5,207 nucleotides of DNA from Acidimicrobiaceae bacterium (GTDB lineage Bacteria > Actinomycetota > Acidimicrobiia > Acidimicrobiales > Ilumatobacteraceae): contig PMCN01000208.1 in NCBI GenBank assembly GCA_003154135.1, forward strand, positions 2,022 through 7,228, read 5' to 3'. Shown here in pieces: positions 1-5,207 of this stretch. Below the pieces are notes generated by a model. That model saw only the letters and a list, made by a program, of their open reading frames with translations. It was not told where the DNA came from and did no database searches. Positions within the stretch are counted from its first letter, which is position 1. Every line of letters begins with the position of its first letter. The position numbers and the translations under genes are program-made.

Positions 1-1
1 G

Positions 2-664
2 ATGATCCGCCTCCGCCAGGTGGCCCTCGTGGCCCGCGAGCTCGACGCCACCGTCGACGAGCTGTGCACCACCCTCGGGCTCACCGTCTGCTACCGCGAC
101 CCGGGCGTCGCGACGTTCGGTCTGCACAACGCGCTGATGATGATCGGCGACCAGTTCCTGGAGGTGGTCTCGCCCACGCAGGACGGCACCACGGCAGGCC
201 GATTGCTCGACAAGCGCGGCGGCGACGGCGGCTACATGGCCATCTACGAGGTCGACGATCTCGACGCACGCGAGGCCGCACTGTCGGAGGCAGGCGTGCG
301 CATCGTGTGGCGCGGCGACCTGCCCGACATCCGTGGTCGACACCTTCACCCGGCCGATGTCGGCGGCGCCATCGTCAGCATCGACCAGCCGGTCCCGAAC
401 GGCGCGTGGCGGTGGGGCGGGTCCGAATGGGTGGCGCACAGCGACAACTCGGTGGTCACCTCGATCGCCGGCGTGGTGATCGGTGCAAAGGATCCAGCGG
501 CGATGCGCGCGCGGTGGCGAGCCGCCGGGGTGGAGCACGCCGTGACCTTCCAGCCCGCCGGCGTACGCGGCGAGGGCATCGACGAGCTGGAGCTGGTGGC
601 CACGGACCGCCGCCGGGCCGGCGACTCGATGCGGATCTGCGGCGTCACCATCCGCCTGGTCTGA
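2..664 (+). CDS. VOC (glyoxalase-like) superfamily protein, 220 aa
   Basis: Small, probably cytosolic protein of the vicinal oxygen chelate superfamily; the substrate is unknown. The N-terminal half has the expected beta-alpha-beta-beta-beta pattern: strand MIRLRQVALVA (1-11), helix ELDATVDELCTTLGL (13-27), then strands ending in QFLEVVSP (51-58), where Glu54 sits at the usual metal-ligand position. A GGYMAIYEVDD strand (76-86) and RHLHPADVGGAIVSID (113-128) follow; His114 or His116 could be another ligand. The C-terminal part (about 150-220) looks like a second, reduced half-module: strand-helix VTSIAGVVIGAKDPAAMRARW, then IDELELVA and a final GVTIRLV strand. The family (Glyoxalase_3-like) is called from this pattern, not from an exact match. 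The ATG lies at base 2, so no ribosome site is visible and a slightly longer N-terminus cannot be excluded, though MIRLRQVALVA is a natural start for the fold. It converges with ppc. Dioxygenase, epimerase or resistance functions all remain possible. Confidence 0.8.
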   Translation: MIRLRQVALVARELDATVDELCTTLGLTVCYRDPGVATFGLHNALMMIGDQFLEVVSPTQDGTTAGRLLDKRGGDGGYMAIYEVDDLDAREAALSEAGVRIVWRGDLPDIRGRHLHPADVGGAIVSIDQPVPNGAWRWGGSEWVAHSDNSVVTSIAGVVIGAKDPAAMRARWRAAGVEHAVTFQPAGVRGEGIDELELVATDRRRAGDSMRICGVTIRLV

Positions 665-704
665 CGGCTGCCCGGGTGGACGCCGGACGACCGACCCGTC
701 AGCC
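662..704. terminator. Candidate bidirectional hairpin between convergent genes
   Basis: The gap between the two convergent stop codons can fold on either strand. CGGGT (673-677) pairs with ACCCG (694-698), and GG (678-679) with CC (691-692) past a one-base bulge, leaving a loop of about 11 bases. GGCTG (666-670) can extend the stem with CAGCC (700-704) across a small internal loop. Alternatively TGACGG (662-667) pairs with CCGTCA (696-701), closing the structure over both stop codons. No T-run follows on either strand, so this is not a textbook intrinsic terminator, although U-poor terminators are reported in high-GC actinobacteria. The role is inferred from position and pairing only. Confidence 0.4.
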
Positions 705-3440
705 GCTGTTGCGCAGGCCCGTGGCAATGGCGTTGATGGTGAGCTCGAGCGCACGGGTGACGTTGTCGTCGGGGTCGCCCGCGCGGTAGCGGCGCAGCAT
801 CTGGATCTGCAACACATGCAGCGGGTCGAGATACGCAAACCGGTTGGCGATGCTGCGGGCGAGCGCCGGGTTGCCCGCCAGCAGGTCGGTGGAGCCGGTG
901 ATGCGCGCATGCCATTCGACGGTGCGCCGGTGCTCTGCCTCGATGACCGCGAAGACGCGCTCGCCCACCGTCGGCTCGACCAGCTCGACGTAACGACGGC
1001 CGATGTCGAGGTCGGTCTTCGCCAGCACCATGCCCGTGTTCGACAGCGCTGCGCGCAGGAACGGTGAACGGTGATGCAGCGCCGCGAACCGGTCGGCTGC
1101 GCTCGGCGTCTCCGCCGCTACCGCCTCGAACGCGGCACCGACGCCGAACCACCCGGGCAACGAGATGCGACACTGCGACCAACCGAACACCCACGGGATG
1201 GCGCGCAGGTCTTCGATGCGCTGCGAGGTGGTGCGCGACGCCGGCCGCGAGCCGATGTTGAGGCGCGAGATCTCGGCGATGGGCGTGACCCCGCGGAAGA
1301 ACGTGAGGAAGTCGGGATCGTCGTAGACGAGACCGCGATAGGCGCGCATCGCCGCGGCCGAGAGCGCGTCCATCAACTCGTCGTCGCCGGCTTCGAGCGC
1401 TGGAGCGCGGGTGGAGAGCGAAGCCTCGATGGTGGCCGACACCAGCGTCTCGAGGTTGCGGCGAGCCGCGCCTGGGCGCGAGTACTTGGCCGCCACCATC
1501 TCCCCCTGCTCGGTGATGCGCAGCGAGCTGTCGACCGTGCCCGCCGGCTGGGCGAGGATGGCGTCGTACGCGGGCCCGCCACCACGACCGACGGTGCCGC
1601 CACGGCCATGGAAGAAGCGGAGCCGCACACCCACCCGGTGCGCCACCTCGGTGAGCTCGACCTGCGCCCGGTAGAGGTTCCAGATGGACGTGAGGTAGCC
1701 GCCGTCCTTGCTCGAATCGGAGTATCCGATCATCACCTCCTGCCGATCGCCGCGGCCGCGCACGACCGCGCGATACGACGGCAACTGCAACAGATCGGTG
1801 AGCACGCCCGAGGCGCGGTGGAGGTCGTCGATGGTCTCGAAGAGCGGCACGATGTCGACGGCCGATCTCGGTGAGGCCCCCGGCTGCAGCAGGCCCGCCT
1901 CCTTCAGCAGCACCGCCACCTCCAGCACGTCGCTCACCGACTCGGCCTTGGAGATGACGTAGTGCGGGATGGCCCGCTCACCGAGCCGCCGCACCGCATC
2001 GGCCGCGGCATCGAGCACCGCCAACTCGCTGAGCGTCTCGTCGCCGTACTGCGCCCAGTGGTGTCGCAACGGCCGCGGCGTGGTCAGCTCGGCCGTCAGC
2101 ACCTCCACACGGGTGGCCTCGTCGGCCGACAGGTAGTCGTCGACCACACCGGCGGCGCGCAGCAGTTCGGCCACCGTGCGTTCGTGGACCGCCGAGTTCT
2201 GACGCAGGTCGAGACCGCAGTCGAAGGCATCGAACATGGAGACCGCGTCGCGTACCGGCACCACCGCGCTGTCGGCCACCGGGCCCGCGCCGTGCGAGTA
2301 CAGCGAGTCGACCACCACATCGAGATCGGCCACCAGCTCGGCGAGCGACGAGTAGCCAGGAAGGGGCAACGACGGCGCCGGCTGCGGCGCCTCGCCCAGC
2401 ACGGAAGCGGCGTACGCCCACAGGCGGGCGTGCATGCCGCGCAAGGCACGGCGATATGGCTCGTCGGCCCGGAACGGCGAATCGTCGAGCGATGCCTCGG
2501 CCAGCGCGGTGAGCGCGGCGGTGGGCGTCACGAGCCGCGACGAGATCGACAGCGAGATGGAGAGCTCCTGCAGCGACGAGAGGTGGCGGCCGAGCGCCAC
2601 CTCCGCCTGGCGGGTGGTGGCGTAGCGCAGGGTGTCGGCGGTGACGAACGGGTTGCCGTCGCGGTCGCCGCCGATCCACGAACCCATCGACACGACCGGC
2701 CCCAGCCTGGGCCGCGTGCCGTACACACGCTCGAACTCGGCACCCACCCGCGCGCGGATGGCAGGCGCCACCTCGAACAAGCTCGCCTCGTAGTAGCGCA
2801 GCGACTCGTTGATCTCGTCGCGCACACGCAGCTTGCTGAGGCGCAGGATGGCGGTCTGCCAGAGCGTGAGCACCTCGAGGTGGAGCTGTTCGTCGATGTC
2901 GGCGCGCTCGGCCCACGCCTCGGCGGCGGTGCCGCTGCGCGCGTCGAGCAGCCGAGCGATGTGGCCCACGCGGTCGAGCACGGTCTTGCGCCGCACCTCG
3001 GTGGGGTGCGCGGTGAGAACCGGACTCACCTCCAGCTCGGCCAGCACGGCCGCCACACGGTGGGCCGGCACGTCGGCCGCGAGCAGACGGTCGAACGTGG
3101 CACGCAGCGTGCCCGCGTGCGCCGACGAGCCGGTCGCGCGGTGATGTCGGCGACGGCGCTCGACGTGCACGTCCTCGGCGGTGTCGGCCAGCAGCGACAG
3201 CCACGCGAACGCGCGGATGACGTGCAGGCAGTGCTCGATGCTCGCGTGCGACAGCACGCGCTCGAGGTCGACGAACGGCTCCGCGCCCTCGCGTCGCTCG
3301 GACACCGCGATGCGGCGCACTCGCTCGACCAGCGCGAACACGTCGTCGCCGGCCTGCGTGCGCACCACCTCGCCCAGCACCGAGCCGAGCAGGCGAATGT
3401 CGTCGCCCGCGGAGGAGGGTGGCTGCCGAAGATCGATCAT
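699..3440 (-). CDS. ppc: Phosphoenolpyruvate carboxylase, complete, 913 aa
   Basis: Cytosolic anaplerotic enzyme that condenses PEP and bicarbonate to oxaloacetate and phosphate, normally as a Mg/Mn-dependent homotetramer. All family signatures are visible: VLTAHPTE (141-148, catalytic His145), GGDRDGNP (257-264), GYSDSSKDGG (572-581), the glycine loop FHGRGGTVGRGGGP (610-623) with Arg613 and Arg619, ITEQGE (642-647) and LRAIPWVFGWSQ (745-756). Residues matching the E. coli aspartate-inhibitor site seem kept: Arg619, Lys808 (MVLAK), Arg867 (ANRFAYLDPL) and the Asn of the C-terminal RNSG. Feedback inhibition by aspartate or malate is therefore likely (inference). The length is slightly above the 883 aa of E. 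coli. The start is the ATG at 3440 (MIDLRQPPSS), just ahead of the conserved DIRLLGSVLGE region. The frame stays open upstream to 3638, but that part is low-complexity Arg/Ser/Pro sequence overlapping the lipoprotein gene. The gene begins 16 bp after that gene's stop, with no strong Shine-Dalgarno sequence, and is probably last in the operon. Confidence 0.97.
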   Translation of the reverse strand: MIDLRQPPSSAGDDIRLLGSVLGEVVRTQAGDDVFALVERVRRIAVSERREGAEPFVDLERVLSHASIEHCLHVIRAFAWLSLLADTAEDVHVERRRRHHRATGSSAHAGTLRATFDRLLAADVPAHRVAAVLAELEVSPVLTAHPTEVRRKTVLDRVGHIARLLDARSGTAAEAWAERADIDEQLHLEVLTLWQTAILRLSKLRVRDEINESLRYYEASLFEVAPAIRARVGAEFERVYGTRPRLGPVVSMGSWIGGDRDGNPFVTADTLRYATTRQAEVALGRHLSSLQELSISLSISSRLVTPTAALTALAEASLDDSPFRADEPYRRALRGMHARLWAYAASVLGEAPQPAPSLPLPGYSSLAELVADLDVVVDSLYSHGAGPVADSAVVPVRDAVSMFDAFDCGLDLRQNSAVHERTVAELLRAAGVVDDYLSADEATRVEVLTAELTTPRPLRHHWAQYGDETLSELAVLDAAADAVRRLGERAIPHYVISKAESVSDVLEVAVLLKEAGLLQPGASPRSAVDIVPLFETIDDLHRASGVLTDLLQLPSYRAVVRGRGDRQEVMIGYSDSSKDGGYLTSIWNLYRAQVELTEVAHRVGVRLRFFHGRGGTVGRGGGPAYDAILAQPAGTVDSSLRITEQGEMVAAKYSRPGAARRNLETLVSATIEASLSTRAPALEAGDDELMDALSAAAMRAYRGLVYDDPDFLTFFRGVTPIAEISRLNIGSRPASRTTSQRIEDLRAIPWVFGWSQCRISLPGWFGVGAAFEAVAAETPSAADRFAALHHRSPFLRAALSNTGMVLAKTDLDIGRRYVELVEPTVGERVFAVIEAEHRRTVEWHARITGSTDLLAGNPALARSIANRFAYLDPLHVLQIQMLRRYRAGDPDDNVTRALELTINAIATGLRNSG

Positions 3441-3456
3441 CGGCAACCCGGCGGCC

Positions 3457-4083
3457 TCAGCACCCGGTCTTGGCGGGGATGACGATCTTCGACCCGACGA
3501 TGAAGTTCTTGTAGCCCTTGGTGTTGACGTTGGCCGCGTCGAGCTGTGCGACCGTGACGTCGAACTTCTTCGCCACCGTGCTGGGCAGGTCGCCGGCGAC
3601 GATGGTGTAGCTGCCGGCCGCACAGTTGCTCCCGCCACCCTTCAACGTGGTGGTGGTCTGCGAGGGCTTCGCCGCCGTCGTGGTGGTGACGCTGCCGTCG
3701 CCGGGAGGCGTGGTGGATGAGGTCGGGATGGCGCCGGCGGGGATCTTGATCTTCAGGCCGACGTAGAACGCCGAGTAGCCGGGCGTGGCCGTGTTGGCGA
3801 GGTTGAGCGCGTCGACCGTGATGCTGAACTTGCGAGCGACGGTGAAGGGCACATCGCCCTTCTGCACCGTGTACTCGGTGACATCGGGGGTGGGCTGCCC
3901 TGGCGGCAGGCTGCCACCCGGCAGGGTGGTGGTGGGTGCCGTGCTGGGCGTGGGCGGGATGGTGTGGTAGTTGGTGCTCTCGAGGTTTGCGACGCTGCTG
4001 GTGGTGGTGCTGGCGCCGCTGCCGCAGGCGCTGAGGAGCAGTGCTCCACCGACGCACACCGGGAGCAAGAACTTCGTGATCAT
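3457..4083 (-). CDS. Lipoprotein with two LysM repeats, 208 aa
   Basis: Predicted secreted, membrane-anchored protein that probably binds peptidoglycan; LysM folds recognise N-acetylglucosamine-containing glycans. The N-terminus is a lipoprotein signal: MITK, a hydrophobic core (5-17), and the lipobox LSAC with Cys20 as the lipidated residue. Next come a Ser/Thr/Pro-rich spacer (about 22-69), a first LysM repeat (71-115), a Thr-rich linker (116-150) and a second LysM repeat (159-203) ending five residues before the C-terminus. Two further cysteines, Cys154 and Cys208, bracket the second repeat and could form a disulfide outside the cell. No catalytic domain is present, so it may be a wall-binding or scaffolding protein rather than a hydrolase. 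The ATG at 4083 is chosen because the lipobox signal follows directly; the upstream open frame to 4341 is Arg-rich and overlaps gltD. It starts 23 bp after the gltD stop and ends 16 bp before ppc. The precise function is unknown. Confidence 0.9.
   Translation of the reverse strand: MITKFLLPVCVGGALLLSACGSGASTTTSSVANLESTNYHTIPPTPSTAPTTTLPGGSLPPGQPTPDVTEYTVQKGDVPFTVARKFSITVDALNLANTATPGYSAFYVGLKIKIPAGAIPTSSTTPPGDGSVTTTTAAKPSQTTTTLKGGGSNCAAGSYTIVAGDLPSTVAKKFDVTVAQLDAANVNTKGYKNFIVGSKIVIPAKTGC
3475..3873 (-). repeat. Two LysM domain repeats within the lipoprotein gene
   Basis: Two 45-residue units, residues 71-115 (bases 3739-3873) and 159-203 (bases 3475-3609), align without gaps and share 25 of 45 residues by my hand count. 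The shared pattern is YT...GD.P.TVA.KF..TV..L..AN..T.GY..F.VG.KI.IP. They are separated by a Thr/Pro/Gly-rich linker coded by runs of ACC/ACG codons. The repeat exists at protein level and suggests an old internal duplication, not a recent DNA duplication. Confidence 0.85.
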
Positions 4084-4106
4084 GTGCCCAAGCCTACGCA
4101 ACGCTC

Positions 4107-5207
4107 CTACTGAAGTGGGCGCGCCGTGGGTGCGATGGGCAGCGGGAGCTGGGTCTCGCCCATCAGCCAACGATCGACGCCCGCCGCACAGGACCGACCT
4201 TCGGCAATGGCCCACACGATGAGGCTCTGGCCACGACCCATGTCGCCGGCGATGAACACGCCGGGAACCGAGCTCATGTAGTGCTCGTTGCGCGCCACGT
4301 TGCCTCGATCGTCGAACGACACGCCGAGCTGCGAGAGCCACGATCCCTTGTCGGGGCCGACGAAACCCATGGCGAGGAACACGAAGTCGGCGGGTAGCTC
4401 GCGATCGCTGCCCTCCACCTTCTGGAACTTGCCGTCGACCATCTCCACCTCGTGCAGCAGCAACGCGCGCACGTGGCCGTCACCGTCGTCGACGAAGCGC
4501 TCGGTGTTCACGCTGTACAGGCGGTCGCCACCTTCCTCGTGCGCCGACGTGACCTTGTAGACCATGGCGAACTGCGGCCACGGGTTGCCGGCGCTGCGCG
4601 TGTCGGGCGGCTTGGGCATGATCTCGAGCTGCGTGATCGACGCCGCGCCCTGGCGATGTGCGGTGCCCAGGCAGTCGGCGCCGGTGTCGCCGCCACCGAT
4701 GATGACGACGTGCTTGCCGTGCACGTCGATCGGTGACTGCTCGAGGTCGCCCTGCTGCACGCGGTTGGCGAGCGGCAGGTACTCCATCGCCTGATGCACG
4801 CCGGTGAGCTCGCGGCCGGGCACGGGAAGATCGCGCCACGCCGTCGCGCCGCATGCCAGCACGATCGCGTCGTACGAAGCCAGGAGCACGTCGATGTCGA
4901 CGCCGCCGCCGACCACGGCGTTGGTGCGGAACTCCGTGCCTTCCGCCTCCATCTGCTCGATGCGCCGATCGAGGTGACGCTTCTCCATCTTGAACTCGGG
5001 GATGCCGTAGCGCAGCAGACCGCCGATGCGGTCGGCCCGCTCGAGCACCACCACGTCGTGTCCGGCCCGGGTGAGCTGCTGCGCGGATGCGAGACCGGCA
5101 GGGCCGGAACCGATGACCACGACGCGCTTGCCGGTCTTCACCGTCGGCACCTGGGGCAGCACCCAGCCTTCGTCCCACGCGCGATCGATGATCTCCACCT
5201 CGACCTG
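4107..5207 (-). CDS. gltD: Glutamate synthase (NADPH) small subunit, 5'-partial
   Basis: Small (beta) subunit of bacterial glutamate synthase. It takes electrons from NADPH through FAD and iron-sulfur clusters to the large subunit GltB, which makes two glutamates from glutamine and 2-oxoglutarate. The visible 366 codons start inside the gene with QVEVEIIDRAWDEGWV, typical of the segment just after the N-terminal iron-sulfur domain. About 110-120 residues, including the cluster-binding cysteines, lie beyond the window edge. Visible motifs, numbered from the first visible residue: FAD-binding GSGPAG (33-38) with the Glu56 of VVVLERADR; GGLLRYGIPEFKM (62-74); NADPH-binding GGGDTGADCLGTAHRQGA (171-188); and the C-terminal FAD contact AGDMGRGQSLIVWAIAEGR (320-338). 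The GTG at 5198 is an internal valine, not a start. The sequence resembles the NADPH-GltD group more than unrelated pyridine nucleotide oxidoreductases because of the GDTGADCLGT and GDMGRGQS strings. gltB would be expected upstream, outside the window. It ends with TAG at 4107-4109, 23 bp before the lipoprotein start. Confidence 0.96.
   Translation of the reverse strand, partial: QVEVEIIDRAWDEGWVLPQVPTVKTGKRVVVIGSGPAGLASAQQLTRAGHDVVVLERADRIGGLLRYGIPEFKMEKRHLDRRIEQMEAEGTEFRTNAVVGGGVDIDVLLASYDAIVLACGATAWRDLPVPGRELTGVHQAMEYLPLANRVQQGDLEQSPIDVHGKHVVIIGGGDTGADCLGTAHRQGAASITQLEIMPKPPDTRSAGNPWPQFAMVYKVTSAHEEGGDRLYSVNTERFVDDGDGHVRALLLHEVEMVDGKFQKVEGSDRELPADFVFLAMGFVGPDKGSWLSQLGVSFDDRGNVARNEHYMSSVPGVFIAGDMGRGQSLIVWAIAEGRSCAAGVDRWLMGETQLPLPIAPTARPLQ

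Noticed and set aside
64..789. 241-codon + strand frame overlapping the glyoxalase-like gene
   Set aside because: It is a shifted-frame shadow rich in Arg, with no fold pattern. The frame starting at base 2 has clear VOC strands and motifs.
346..1194. 282-codon - strand frame across the end of ppc and the glyoxalase-like gene
   Set aside because: It crosses two well-supported genes in shifted frames, and its Arg/Ala-rich composition matches no family.
1962..3482. 506-codon open frame on the + strand, antisense to ppc
   Set aside because: The translation is rich in Arg, Gly, His and Gln with no recognisable domain, as expected opposite a high-GC gene. ppc itself carries all family motifs across the same bases.
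3441..3638. N-terminal extension of the ppc frame by 66 codons
   Set aside because: The extra residues are low-complexity Arg/Ser/Pro/Thr and overlap the second LysM repeat in another frame. The conserved PEPC start region begins right after the ATG at 3440.
3634..3738. Repetitive GTGGTGGT-like tract as a possible DNA repeat or mobile signal
   Set aside because: It is explained by the threonine-rich linker of the lipoprotein, coded by ACC/ACG runs on the opposite strand. No flanking repeats or transposase are present.
4084..4341. N-terminal extension of the lipoprotein frame by 86 codons
   Set aside because: It is Arg-rich, overlaps the conserved C-terminus of gltD, and would bury the lipoprotein signal peptide inside the protein.
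5196..5198. GTG as a possible gltD start
   Set aside because: The frame stays open to the window edge and reads QVEVEIIDRAW, a conserved internal GltD segment, so the gene starts beyond base 5207.

Overview
The window is high-GC DNA (about two thirds G+C by eye) from what looks like an actinobacterium. The threonine-rich, LysM-bearing lipoprotein and the style of the glyoxalase-like protein fit the Acidimicrobiia (Ilumatobacter-like) best. That placement is inferred from protein style only; no rRNA or other phylogenetic marker is present.

Layout. Four protein-coding genes fill almost the whole window. On the + strand at the left edge (2-664) is a short protein of the vicinal-oxygen-chelate (glyoxalase-like) superfamily. 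Facing it on the - strand are three closely packed genes. Read in transcription order from the right edge, they are: the C-terminal three quarters of gltD, the small subunit of NADPH-dependent glutamate synthase (4107-5207, 5' end outside the window); a LysM-repeat lipoprotein (3457-4083); and a complete ppc, phosphoenolpyruvate carboxylase (699-3440). The gaps are 23 bp (gltD to lysM) and 16 bp (lysM to ppc), too short for ordinary promoters, so the three are probably co-transcribed. The convergent gap between the + strand gene and ppc is 34 bp and holds a GC-rich hairpin that may stop transcription from both sides.

How the genes may work together. PEP carboxylase makes oxaloacetate, which refills the TCA cycle and so supports 2-oxoglutarate, the carbon acceptor for glutamate synthase. 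A gltD/ppc pairing is therefore metabolically sensible (inference). The lipoprotein between them is expected to sit outside the cytoplasmic membrane and bind cell-wall glycan; it has no obvious metabolic link to its neighbours.

I found no tRNA, rRNA, CRISPR array, insertion sequence, phage gene, attachment site or riboswitch. No stretch over 300 bases lacks a gene. I do not see evidence for a new biological system here: this is largely core metabolism. The least ordinary parts are the LysM lipoprotein, with its variant repeat consensus and a cysteine pair flanking the second repeat, and its position inside a carbon/nitrogen gene group.
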